The notes: generated by a model not told the origin, from the letters alone. Shown: positions 8,908 through 16,520, counted from the stretch's first letter. The stretch: DNA of 45,194 bases from Comamonadaceae bacterium CG12_big_fil_rev_8_21_14_0_65_59_15 (GCA_002786915.1 PCUV01000032.1:1-45194); one strand, 5' to 3'. A program made the numbers and translations.

Positions 8908-10986
8908 ATGACACATTCTGCTTGCAACCGTGACATGGACGAATCCAATAGCGCTGGTTCGGCAACCGAATTGCTACAGCCGCTCCATGTGCGCCACTTG
9001 CCCGCCCCTGACTTGCAGCAACGACTGCTGGCGGCGCAACTGCCCAGCCCGCCCCAGACACTCATTCAATTGATGACACTGTGCCAGTCTGAGGACACGG
9101 GCATGGCTGAACTGTCTGCGTTGGTGGGGCATGATCCAGCCATGGCGGCCAAGGTCATGATGGTGGCGCACAGCGCGGCGTTTCACCGCCAAGATGCCCA
9201 GTCGCTAACGCTTTTTCAAGCGTGTAGCCGCTTGGGAACAGCCTTGATCAAGGTGCTGGTCATCAGCGAGTCGGTGCTGCAGACGTTCAACGCCTTGCGT
9301 CAATCCATCCAACTTGATTTGCAGCCTTTTTGGCAGCACAGCTTGCACGTTGCCGTGCTGGCCCGGGAATTGGCCAAGCGCCTGAACACCCCCTTGACCG
9401 AAGAAGCTTACCTGTCAGGTTTGTTACACGATGTAGGGCGCTTGGCGTTGGCCGTTGCCGCACAAAATGACCTGGGCGACTTGTTTGACGCACCTGATGA
9501 CGACACCTTGTGCGCACGCGAGCAGGGTCGGGTAGGCATGTCACACCTGCAAGCGGGTGTCTGGTTGCTGACACAGTGGCATCTGAACACAGCGCTGATC
9601 GACAGCGTGAACCTGCATCATGACACGGCCCAGCCTGCACCCGATCCAAAGCCCCTGACGTGGCTGCTGCAAATGGCTCACCAGATGGTGGACATGCCGC
9701 TGACTGACCGGGCACAGCTTGCCAAACTGGCAGACAAGCAGGGTCAGAGGGCAGACGACCTTCAGGCCATCGCACAAACTGCCGCCTTGCAAGTGGAGCA
9801 GATTGCCAAAGACCTGGGACTGAGCATCAACGCGGACAGCGCACCACAGCACAAGGCAAACACGACACCGAGCCCACGGCTGGACGGCCACCAGGAGCAA
9901 CTGGCGCGTGACGTTTTTGACCGCAGCGTATTCAATGAAATGGCCATGACGCTGGTAGGCAAGCACAACATGCATGCCGCGCTGACGTCAATGCGCGAAC
10001 ACGCCAGTGCGTTGCTGCATCTGGAAGACAGTGTCATTTTGTTGTTGCGTGATGTGCCGCGCATGCTGGTCGCCACGTCCGTGGGTGAAGGGCATCGCCA
10101 GCATGACGCGCTCAGCTTTGGTGTTGCAACCCACGCGCCCATGGCCGCTTGTGTAGAAAATCGAGCCGTCATCTTTACGACCCTGGACGATGAGCACGCC
10201 AACGCCTTGCATCAGTTCATGGATGCGCAAGAGCTGGTGCTGATCCCTCTGGTGACGTCAGACAAGGTACTGGGTGTGCTAATGGCTGTTGTGCCCGTGC
10301 TGTTGAGCACTCACCTTAAAAATCAGCGCTCCATGCTACAGGCTTTTGGGGTCTACGCGGGGCTGGTCTTGGCCCGGCGTCACCAGGCCGACAAGCTGCG
10401 CCGCGCGCAGATGGCTGTGGTCAGGCAAGAGGGCCGTATGGAACTGTTGCGCATTTCCCATGCAGTGCGCCAACTGATCGACACATCAGCGGGTAAGCGA
10501 ACCATGGCTGCGGTTGATCTGTGCGCCACCGTGCGTGACATGCTACAGGTGCTGCAAGACAGCCAACTTGTGCCTGAGCAAACTCAAGTCAGCAGCCATT
10601 TTCCTGATCGTCGCACAATGGTCCGAGGCTCGGTCGAAATGATCAAGCAGATTGTGCACATCTTGGTCAAACATGGGTGCGAAGCCATGCCCGATGGCGG
10701 CGAGATCACCGTGGCGGTGGGCGCACTGGTGCAACGCCAAGGTGCTGTGTACACGCAGTTGTCTGTTTCCAGCACCGCACTTGCTCCCGCAGTGCAGGCG
10801 GTCAAGGCCCAACTTTACGAACCCGTTTTCGGTCGCCAAGTTGACGAGAAACACATGCAAGACTTGGGCATCGTAAACCACCTGGCTGAGCAAATGGCTG
10901 GTGTCGTCAAGTTAACCACCAACGATTTCGGCACCCGCTTTGATGTGTTGTTGCCTTGCGCGCCGCAGACCGCTGCACCTTTCTAA
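8908..10986 (+). CDS. HDOD-GAF protein with degenerate kinase domain (pseudokinase)
   Basis: A diverged paralogue of the kinase at 4505: the same HDOD start (LAAQLPSPPQTLIQLMTLCQ), the same LLHDVGRLALAV, a GAF-like middle, and a C-terminal part that follows the same layout but has lost the catalytic residues. The DHp region reads RISHAVRQL where the paralogue has VAHEVNNPL; the N box Asn residues are gone (IVHILVKHGCEAMP), and the G1 and G2 glycine motifs are replaced (VSSTALAP; DLGIVNHL). It should bind partners rather than transfer phosphate. The start is unclear: ATG at 8908 is used here; TTG at 8845 and ATG at 8935 are alternatives. It is the third gene of the operon and ends just before the convergent SDR gene. 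Confidence 0.85.
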   Translation: MTHSACNRDMDESNSAGSATELLQPLHVRHLPAPDLQQRLLAAQLPSPPQTLIQLMTLCQSEDTGMAELSALVGHDPAMAAKVMMVAHSAAFHRQDAQSLTLFQACSRLGTALIKVLVISESVLQTFNALRQSIQLDLQPFWQHSLHVAVLARELAKRLNTPLTEEAYLSGLLHDVGRLALAVAAQNDLGDLFDAPDDDTLCAREQGRVGMSHLQAGVWLLTQWHLNTALIDSVNLHHDTAQPAPDPKPLTWLLQMAHQMVDMPLTDRAQLAKLADKQGQRADDLQAIAQTAALQVEQIAKDLGLSINADSAPQHKANTTPSPRLDGHQEQLARDVFDRSVFNEMAMTLVGKHNMHAALTSMREHASALLHLEDSVILLLRDVPRMLVATSVGEGHRQHDALSFGVATHAPMAACVENRAVIFTTLDDEHANALHQFMDAQELVLIPLVTSDKVLGVLMAVVPVLLSTHLKNQRSMLQAFGVYAGLVLARRHQADKLRRAQMAVVRQEGRMELLRISHAVRQLIDTSAGKRTMAAVDLCATVRDMLQVLQDSQLVPEQTQVSSHFPDRRTMVRGSVEMIKQIVHILVKHGCEAMPDGGEITVAVGALVQRQGAVYTQLSVSSTALAPAVQAVKAQLYEPVFGRQVDEKHMQDLGIVNHLAEQMAGVVKLTTNDFGTRFDVLLPCAPQTAAPF

Positions 10987-11026
10987 AACAATTCGGTTTG
11001 TACCGCTGCGCTGATAAAACCAAGCC

Positions 11027-11944
11027 TTAGGCAGCACGCAGGCGCTGGCGCAAATCTTCGCCAATGTGCGGCTTGGCGGCAAACGGGTCACTCGGATTGT
11101 GTAGCCCGACAATGTCCTTTAGTCGTTGCTCCACACCGGCGAGCATATGCGGATGGCTCAAGATGTAAAACTGACCGCTGGCCACCGCGTCAAACACCTT
11201 TTGCGCCACTTCTGCCGCGCTGACCTTGCCCGAGCTGACCGCCTTGTCGCTCATCGTCTGGCTGATCATCTGGCTGCGCGTGGGCTTGGCGCTCACGCTC
11301 AGGCCAGGCTGATCGGTGGGGCGGTTGCGATGACTCTGGCTGATACCGGTGGGCACAAAGTACGGGCACAGCACCGACGCGCCAATCTGGTCGGTCACCA
11401 GCGCCAGGTCCTGGTACAAGGTTTCGCTGATCGACACCACGGCGTGTTTGCTGGCGTTATAGACCCCCATGTTGGGTGCATTCAAGAGGCCCGCCATGCT
11501 GGCGGTGTTGACGATATGCCCGCAGTACGCCGGGTCGGCCTTGGCAGCAGCGAGCATCATGGGGGTGAACACGCGCACGCCGTGCGCCACACCCATCAGG
11601 TTCACACCCAGCACCCAAGCCCAGTCGGCAGCGGTGTTTTCCCAGATCAGGCCTCCGCTGGCCACACCGGCGTTGTTGAACACCAGATGCGGTGCGCCAA
11701 AACGCGCCACGGTCGCGGCACCCAGCCCTTCGACTTGGTCAGCCTGCGATACATCCAGCCGCATCGCGAGCACCTGTGCCCCGGTAGCTTGTACTTCAGC
11801 GGCAGCGGCATCGAGCGCGTCTTGCTGGACGTCGGCCAGCACCAGGTTCATACCCAGCCGGGCACCAATGCGTGCCATTTCCAGCCCGAAGCCGGAACCG
11901 GCGCCGGTTAAAACTGCTGTTTTACCGTTGAAGTTACTAATCAT
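11027..11944 (-). CDS. Short-chain dehydrogenase/reductase
   Basis: A 305-residue classical SDR that should oxidise or reduce a hydroxyl/carbonyl group with NAD(P). The cofactor motif is TGAGSGFG near residue 14, NNAG follows at about 90, and the catalytic site has a Ser in NTASM and the YNASK pair. The C-terminus is longer than in a minimal 250-residue SDR and contains a second helical part (ILSHPHMLAGVEQRL), as in SDRs annotated as SDR family NAD(P)-dependent proteins of unknown substrate. The ATG at 11944 is preferred over the upstream in-frame codon at 11965 because GAAGGACC lies just before it. Substrate unknown. It converges on the HDOD pseudokinase gene, with 40 bases between their stops. 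Confidence 0.85.
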   Translation of the reverse strand: MISNFNGKTAVLTGAGSGFGLEMARIGARLGMNLVLADVQQDALDAAAAEVQATGAQVLAMRLDVSQADQVEGLGAATVARFGAPHLVFNNAGVASGGLIWENTAADWAWVLGVNLMGVAHGVRVFTPMMLAAAKADPAYCGHIVNTASMAGLLNAPNMGVYNASKHAVVSISETLYQDLALVTDQIGASVLCPYFVPTGISQSHRNRPTDQPGLSVSAKPTRSQMISQTMSDKAVSSGKVSAAEVAQKVFDAVASGQFYILSHPHMLAGVEQRLKDIVGLHNPSDPFAAKPHIGEDLRQRLRAA

Positions 11945-11982
11945 CTTGGTCCTTCTTTTCATCAAAAATTTGGTTCAAACCC

Positions 11983-12058
11983 GCCGGATGGGCCCCAGGG
12001 GCGTGCACCTCATGCTGGGGTACCAGAAATCGGTGCCCACCCCTGGGACCCATCCGGC
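11983..12058 (+). repeat. Long hairpin element with conserved apical loop, copy 1
   Basis: Bases 11983-12009 and 12032-12058 are inverted copies of each other (24 of 27 positions pair) around a 22-base loop at 12010-12031. The loop contains CTGGGGTACCAGAAATC. The same loop, with one mismatch over 22 bases, sits in a second hairpin at 43074-43152 whose stem sequence is unrelated. It lies upstream of the SDR gene and may be transcribed antisense to nothing known. Together with the elements at 12092-12283 it fills most of the 389-base gap between the SDR start and the GNAT gene; I see no credible protein gene there. Confidence 0.75.
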
Positions 12059-12091
12059 TAACGTCATCCCGTCAAGGGGATTGCGCGACAC

Positions 12092-12133
12092 CGCCCAGCG
12101 AGGTGGCTGGCTTTGGTGGCCAACGATTTCGGA
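12092..12133 (+). repeat. Partial copy of the 43 kb hairpin arm
   Basis: This stretch matches the left arm of the hairpin at 43071-43110: both contain GTGGCTGGCTTT followed, eight or so bases later, by ACGATTTC. Here the conserved loop sequence does not follow; a different repeat begins at about 12131 instead. It looks like a truncated or recombined copy, which supports the view that the segment is a repeat mosaic. Confidence 0.5.
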
Positions 12134-12283
12134 TGTAGCCGAAGTGGGGTCATATCCCAATTCGGGCCAGTAACGTTGAGCTTGCCGGGGTGTAGCCAAA
12201 TGGGGGTCAGATCCCAATTCGGGGCAGAACCGTTGAGATTGCCGAGACTTTGCCACCGAATTGGGCTCTGACCCCCATTTGGC
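12131..12283 (+). repeat. REP-like palindromic repeat cluster
   Basis: Two direct copies of a 57-base unit (TGTAGCC at 12134 and again at 12191) are followed by a third, inverted copy. The 28-base segments 12195-12222 and 12256-12283 are inverted repeats with a single mismatch and a 33-base loop; 12138-12165 is a more diverged copy of the first. The core reads CCAAATGGGGGTCAGA followed by TCCCAATTCGG. Cores of this kind (AAATGGGGTCTGACCCC and similar) are, from memory, common beside REP-associated tyrosine transposases, but no transposase gene is in the window. Confidence 0.7.
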
Positions 12284-12333
12284 GGCGCGTACCAACGCAC
12301 TGGTTTTCATCATCTGGACTTGCACCTGAGCCC

Positions 12334-12858
12334 TTAAACCGCCCGCAACATTTCCAGATGCGGGATGCCGTCTTCCAGATAAGTCTTGCCCACATCCACA
12401 AACCCATGCTGGCCGTAAAACGCCGCCAGTTGCATCTGCGCGCCAATGCGAATGGCCTGCGGCCCCCAGACCTGGTTGATGGCGGCAATGGCCTGGTCGA
12501 TCAGCGCATGGCCCAACCCGGTACCGCGCACGCTGGCGCGCGTGAGCACCCGGCCAAAACTGGCCTCTGGGAACTTGACCCCGGCTTCAAAACAACGCGC
12601 GTAGGCTAGCAGCTCGCCGTGCTGCACCCCCAGCAGATGCATGGCCTGGCGGTCGGCGCCGTCCATGTCCTGAAACAGGCACTGTTGCTCCACCACAAAC
12701 ACCTCGCTGCGCAGACGCAACACCTCGTAGAGCTCGCTCACCCGCAGGTCGTCAAACGCCATCAGCCGCCACACCGGTAGGTCGGCACGCGCACCCGCTA
12801 CACCAGTCAAACCTGCAGCACCCGCGCGACCCCCAATCGACCACAGCTTGAAGGTCAT
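12334..12858 (-). CDS. GNAT family N-acetyltransferase, ElaA-like
   Basis: A GCN5-type acetyltransferase of the ElaA subgroup. ElaA-like features are LYEVLRLRSEVFVVEQQC followed by a DMDGAD acidic turn, a central strand with GRVLTRASVRGTGLGHAL (acetyl-CoA pyrophosphate loop) and the C-terminal AFYGQHGFVDVG. The substrate is unknown. Its first ATG (12858) overlaps the stop of the GST-like gene (ATGA), which argues for translational coupling. ElaA proteins normally begin close to the WxxLxxxELYxLLxLR block, so the first 28 or so residues may be extra, and ATG at 12762 is an alternative start that would lose the conserved Trp. Confidence 0.82.
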   Translation of the reverse strand: MTFKLWSIGGRAGAAGLTGVAGARADLPVWRLMAFDDLRVSELYEVLRLRSEVFVVEQQCLFQDMDGADRQAMHLLGVQHGELLAYARCFEAGVKFPEASFGRVLTRASVRGTGLGHALIDQAIAAINQVWGPQAIRIGAQMQLAAFYGQHGFVDVGKTYLEDGIPHLEMLRAV

Positions 12859-13796
12859 GCCACAACCTCAGGTTTGAGCACATAACCGACGCGTGGAAAG
12901 TGCACATGCACCACCCCGGCACGCGGGTCTTCGCGGCGCAGCGTGTAACGCGTGCGCGTGGCGGCCACCAGCACGCCTGCCGTAGGTTCACTGCCAAAAC
13001 TCTCGGCGGCGACCGTCACGCGGCTGCCCAAGGGGATGCCGTGATCGTCCTGAAAATAAATATCTTTTTGGCTTGTAGTGCCCGTCGCTGCAGCGCAAAC
13101 AACTATGGCCTCTGTCGCAGTCAATTTGCTCATCTGACCGTGCCCCAGCGCCGCCATGCGATCCATCCAGCGCAACACGCCCGGCGTTGCGTCAAAAATG
13201 CCCGCCAGCCCAGGGGTGCGCGTGCGGGTAAACCACAGCGGGTGGTAGGCCGCAAAGTCGGCAATGCACGGTGCGTCCCCCAGCAAAAAGTCTTGCCCGG
13301 CAAGCATATCGGCCAGACGGCGCAGGTACGACTTGTAGGCGCTGCTGGCGTCGGCCGCGCGCACGCGGGTCATGCCTTGCGCCATGGCGGCGCGGTCCGC
13401 CGCAAAGGCTTGCACGGCCTCGGGCGGTGCGTTGGCAAACAGCTCGGCCAGGCCGGGCTTTTGCATGTTGTAACCCATGGCGGCCCAGAACAGCGTGCTG
13501 TCGGCCCACTGTGCCAGCGTGTGCGCCAGGCCTTTAGTACCCTCTGGATACAACGCGGGTGTGGGTTGCAGGTGCTCCAGCACCTCACAGATCAGAGCCG
13601 TGTCGCAATACACGTCGGCGCCGATTTGCAGCACCGGGGTCTTGCGGTAGCCGCCAGTGAGCGCCGTCAAATCAGGTTTGGGCATCACGCTGGGGATGAT
13701 GACCGAGCACCAGGCCAGTTGTTTGTAGCCCAGCACGGCACGGATTTTTTCCGAAAACGGCGACATGGGGTAATGGTGCAGGATCAGATCAGACAT
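12855..13796 (-). CDS. Glutathione S-transferase-like protein with C-terminal extension
   Basis: A 313-residue protein. Residues 1-80 form a thioredoxin-like GST N-terminal domain (LILHHYPMSPFSEKIRAVLGYK, then KTPVLQIGADVYCDTALICE), followed by an all-helical GST C-terminal domain to about 220. The last 70 residues (GIPLGSRVTVAAESFG to HVHFPRVGYVLKP) form an added beta-rich domain seen in some proteobacterial GST-like proteins. SPFS replaces the usual catalytic Ser/Cys site only loosely, so activity is uncertain. The linker between the two parts carries a copy of the 35-nt hairpin repeat. The downstream GNAT gene overlaps its stop. Upstream bases 13797-14025 hold no gene. Confidence 0.8.
   Translation of the reverse strand: MSDLILHHYPMSPFSEKIRAVLGYKQLAWCSVIIPSVMPKPDLTALTGGYRKTPVLQIGADVYCDTALICEVLEHLQPTPALYPEGTKGLAHTLAQWADSTLFWAAMGYNMQKPGLAELFANAPPEAVQAFAADRAAMAQGMTRVRAADASSAYKSYLRRLADMLAGQDFLLGDAPCIADFAAYHPLWFTRTRTPGLAGIFDATPGVLRWMDRMAALGHGQMSKLTATEAIVVCAAATGTTSQKDIYFQDDHGIPLGSRVTVAAESFGSEPTAGVLVAATRTRYTLRREDPRAGVVHVHFPRVGYVLKPEVVA
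13070..13105 (-). repeat. 35-nt hairpin repeat copy inside the GST-like gene (candidate)
   Basis: On the coding strand this reads TAGTTGTTTGCGCTG, a seven-base spacer, then GGGCACTACAAGCC. It matches the family consensus TAGCTnCTTGCnCTT / AAGnGCTAGAGCC at most fixed positions with one extra base in the right half. It encodes part of the linker between the GST core and the C-terminal extension, where sequence is free to vary. Confidence 0.45.
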
Positions 13797-13883
13797 GGAA
13801 CACTTTCAAAGTCAAGGAATGCAGTTGAGACATACTTGATTTGCCGCAACCCGCTGCGCGCGCTGGGCGTCCGACTCCGCAAA

Positions 13884-13924
13884 TGTCCCCCGGCTTGGAG
13901 CTACGCCCCAAGCCTCCTCCTTTA
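13884..13924 (-). repeat. AAAGGAGGAG / CGGGGGACA hairpin element, copy 1
   Basis: On the minus strand the element reads TAAAGGAGGAG, a hairpin (stem 13892-13898 with 13908-13914, seven pairs, nine-base loop), then GGGGGACA. The flanking sequences recur around a different hairpin at 38879-38911 inside mod. The 229-base gap 13797-14025 between the GST-like gene and the reductase otherwise holds several short inverted repeats and presumably the promoter of the GST-like gene; no protein gene is seen. Confidence 0.5.
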
Positions 13925-14025
13925 TTTGGCAAAACCCCAAGTCCATGCTGCGTCAGACACCCAACGCACGCAGCTAGACACTGTCGGTCAAATTGTTTGA
14001 ACTGCATCACGGTGACTGGCGGTTA

Positions 14026-15051
14026 TCAAACCAGCTTGACCAACTGCTTGCCAAAGTTTTTACCCTTGAGCAGGCCCAAAAACGCTTCGGGGGCCGCTGC
14101 AATACCCTGCGCCACCGATTCGCGCGGGCGCAGTTTGCCTGTGGCGACCAGCGTGCCCAACTCTTTGAGCGCCTCGGGCCAGATTTCCATGTGTTCGCTG
14201 ACGATAAAGCCCTGCACCTTCAACCGGTTCACCAGAATCAGCGCCGGGTTGGTCATGGGCAGCGGCGCGCCGTTGTAACCAGCGATCATGCCGCACACCG
14301 CTATGCGGCCAAACGCGTTCATGCGCAGCAGCACCGCGTCGAGAATCATGCCTCCCACGTTTTCAAAATAGCCGTCGATGCCATTCGGGCACGCCACCTT
14401 GAGCGCCTTGGCCAGTGACCCCACGTGCGGGTGCAGCTTGTAGTCGATGCAGTCGTCAAACCCCAATTCATCGACCGCGTATTTGCATTTGTCGGGCCCG
14501 CCCGCAATGCCCACCACGCGGCAACCGCGCACTTTGGCCAGCGCGCCAAACGCACTGCCCACCGCGCCGGTGGCGGCACTCACCACCATGGTTTCACCCG
14601 CCTTGGGTTCAATGATCTTGACCAACCCGTACCACGCTGTCACGCCAGGCATACCCACTGCACCCAGATAGGCACTTAAGGGGATGTGCGTGGCATCGAC
14701 CTTGCCAACCTTGCGTAGGGCGCCCACGTCGTCGCCGTTGACCACGCTGTACTCTTGCCAGCCGCCCATGCCGACCACCTGATCACCCACGGCAAATTTG
14801 GCGTGACGGCTTTCCACCACCTCGCCCACAGTTCCGCCAATCATCGCTTCACCCAGCGGCTGCGGTGCGGCGTAGCTTTTGCCGTCGTTCATGCGCCCGC
14901 GCATGTACGGGTCCAGACTCAGGTAATGGTGGCGCACCAGTACCTGGCCGTCGGCAAGTGCTGGCGTTTGGGTGCTGACCAGTTTGAAATTGCTCGCCAC
15001 GGCTTCGCCGGTGGGGCGGTTGTCGAGCACGATTTGTTGGTTCAGGGGCAT
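14026..15051 (-). CDS. NADP-dependent medium-chain reductase, CurA-like
   Basis: A 341-residue zinc-free MDR of the leukotriene B4 dehydrogenase / curcumin reductase group, which reduces carbon-carbon double bonds next to a carbonyl with NADPH. Family marks: LSLDPYMRGRM near residue 45, AYLGAVGMPGVTAWYGL near 125, then the nucleotide-binding VSAATGAVGSAFGALAK and a conserved FENVGG. I chose ATG 15051 over the longer reading from 15183 because TCAAGGAGAAATTTTC precedes it and the family begins here. It is the last of three leftward genes (SDR, thioesterase, reductase) with short gaps, probably one catabolic operon acting on CoA-linked or enone intermediates. The physiological substrate cannot be told. 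Confidence 0.9.
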   Translation of the reverse strand: MPLNQQIVLDNRPTGEAVASNFKLVSTQTPALADGQVLVRHHYLSLDPYMRGRMNDGKSYAAPQPLGEAMIGGTVGEVVESRHAKFAVGDQVVGMGGWQEYSVVNGDDVGALRKVGKVDATHIPLSAYLGAVGMPGVTAWYGLVKIIEPKAGETMVVSAATGAVGSAFGALAKVRGCRVVGIAGGPDKCKYAVDELGFDDCIDYKLHPHVGSLAKALKVACPNGIDGYFENVGGMILDAVLLRMNAFGRIAVCGMIAGYNGAPLPMTNPALILVNRLKVQGFIVSEHMEIWPEALKELGTLVATGKLRPRESVAQGIAAAPEAFLGLLKGKNFGKQLVKLV

Positions 15052-15089
15052 GAAAATTTCTCCTTGAAAGACATTGAAAAGACGACAGG

Positions 15090-15518
15090 TCAGTCGGTGC
15101 GGATGGTGTTGAGTGAGTGACTGTTGCGGTAACCCACCGGCAGCCGGGCAACAAACTTGAAAGTGCCCGTGGCATGTGCGCACAACTTGCCCGTGGCGTC
15201 CAGAACACTACCCTCGGTGAAGGCCATGGTGGCGGTGCGGTGCAGCAGCTTGCCGCGCGCCAGCAGTGGCCCTTTGGCCGCGCGCATGAAACTGGTCTTC
15301 ATCTCGATCGTGACACACCCCAGTTCAGGTTGCACCGAGCGCGCCGCGTGCGCCATCACCACGTCCAGCAGCGTCATGCTGGCACCGCCGTGCACCACGC
15401 TGAAAGAGTTGAGATGCTCATCCGCAGGGTTGAAGCTGATTTCGGCCTGACCGTCAGCAAATTTTTTCAGCTCAAAGCCGAGCAGCTCAACGAACGGGAT
15501 ACGAACAGAAAATTCCAT
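15090..15518 (-). CDS. PaaI-family hotdog thioesterase
   Basis: A 142-residue hotdog-fold protein that should hydrolyse an acyl-CoA thioester. The family motif HGGASMTLLD (about residues 44-53, with VVHGG before it) and the following helix are present, as is a central LGCVTIEMKTSFMRAAKGP strand region. Length is typical. It is 7 bases downstream of the SDR stop and 38 bases upstream of the reductase start, so the three genes are probably co-transcribed. The partner genes suggest it trims CoA esters in a side pathway of fatty or aromatic acid breakdown. Confidence 0.88.
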   Translation of the reverse strand: MEFSVRIPFVELLGFELKKFADGQAEISFNPADEHLNSFSVVHGGASMTLLDVVMAHAARSVQPELGCVTIEMKTSFMRAAKGPLLARGKLLHRTATMAFTEGSVLDATGKLCAHATGTFKFVARLPVGYRNSHSLNTIRTD

Positions 15519-15525
15519 CAGACCA

Positions 15526-16326
15526 TCACCCCCCTACCCTAGCGCTGACACCGCCATCCACCGCCAGCCATTGCCCGGTGATGTGCTTGCCCGCGTCGCT
15601 GGCAAACAGCAGCGTGATGCCTTTCAAATCTTCTTCGTCACCCAGGCGCTGCAAAGGTGCGCTGGCAGCAATGCGCTCTTCGCCCAGCGCGGCCAGCGTG
15701 CCAGCCGTCATCTTGCTGGGGAAAAAACCCGGGCAAATGGCGTTGACCCGGATGCCGTATTGGCCCCACTCGCACGCCAGTGCACGCGTGAAGTTGAGCA
15801 CCGCGCCCTTGGACGTGTTGTAGGCAATGGTCGTCATGCCCGGCGGGTTGCCTCCCAGCCCGGCAATGGACGCTACGTTGATGATGCGCCCGCCCGCGCC
15901 GCCTTCGCGGCCAATCATGCTGCGCTGCGCCACCTGTTGGCTGAGCAAAAAGTAGCCGCGCACGTTCAGCGCCATCACCTTGTCCCACGCGGCCACCGGG
16001 TGCTCCTGCGCGGGGGCGCCCCAGGTGGCACCGGCGTTGTTCACCAGAATGTCGATGTCGCCCATGCGCTGTAGCGTTTCAGTGACCAACTTATCCAAGT
16101 CGGATTCGACCGCACAGTCAGCCGCCACCCAGCGCGCGTCGATGCCGGTGGCTTGCAAGTCGGCGGTGGCCGCTTCCAGCTCGTCAGCCTTGCGCGCCGC
16201 CAGCATCACGCGCGCACCGGCTTCGCCCAGCGCGTGCGCCATTTGCAGCCCCAGGCCACGCGAACCGCCGGTGACCAGCGCTGTTTTGCCGGTGAGTTCA
16301 AAAAGGGTGTGAACAGTGCGTGTCAT
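15526..16326 (-). CDS. Short-chain dehydrogenase/reductase, FabG-like
   Basis: A 266-residue SDR with TGGSRGLG at about residue 19, NNAG near 97, a catalytic Ser in NVASIAG and YNTSK, and the C-terminal PGFFPSKMT and GQWLAVDGG blocks of FabG/3-hydroxyacyl-CoA dehydrogenase-like SDRs. ATG at 16326 is chosen because the SDR fold begins shortly after it; the upstream in-frame codon at 16407 would add 27 unlikely residues. No strong ribosome site is seen. It leads the three-gene cluster SDR-thioesterase-reductase. It could act on a 2- or 3-hydroxyacyl or steroid-like substrate; the sequence does not decide. Confidence 0.88.
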   Translation of the reverse strand: MTRTVHTLFELTGKTALVTGGSRGLGLQMAHALGEAGARVMLAARKADELEAATADLQATGIDARWVAADCAVESDLDKLVTETLQRMGDIDILVNNAGATWGAPAQEHPVAAWDKVMALNVRGYFLLSQQVAQRSMIGREGGAGGRIINVASIAGLGGNPPGMTTIAYNTSKGAVLNFTRALACEWGQYGIRVNAICPGFFPSKMTAGTLAALGEERIAASAPLQRLGDEEDLKGITLLFASDAGKHITGQWLAVDGGVSARVGG

Positions 16327-16481
16327 GGGGTTGGGCTTTCTGTGTTCAATGCGGGTTGGACTGATTTTGCAGGAAATCGCCGCTGCGGCCACCGTCAGTT
16401 GTCTCATGGGCGATAGGCTTTGCCGCTGTCAAACTAACAATGCGCTGTAGTGACAAGCGCCCAGATCATTCAAAATGTAAG

Positions 16482-16496
16482 GTAATATAGCATTAC
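16482..16496. promoter_or_regulatory. Possible autoregulatory operator of the AbrB/VapC pair
   Basis: GTAAT (16482-16486) and ATTAC (16492-16496) form an inverted repeat 25 bases before the AbrB-like ATG, overlapping a TAATAT that could be a -10. AbrB-type antitoxins commonly bind such AT-rich palindromes in their own promoter. The arms are short, so this is tentative. Confidence 0.35.
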
Positions 16497-16520
16497 TTTT
16501 TGATTCATGAGGGCTTGTCC

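Noticed and set aside
12131..12283. CRISPR array
   Set aside because: Only two direct units and one inverted copy, no unique spacers and no cas genes.
11975..12325. Open frame of 116 codons through the repeat cluster
   Set aside because: The protein repeat in it only reflects the 57-base DNA repeat; no ribosome site and no relatives remembered.
12900..14000. Open frame of 366 codons on the plus strand over the GST-like gene
   Set aside because: Antisense to the GST-like gene and continuing into a repeat-bearing gap; no domain.
15052..15183. Longer N-terminus of the CurA-like reductase
   Set aside because: The added 44 residues do not fit the family and overlap the thioesterase gene; a strong ribosome site marks the start at 15051.
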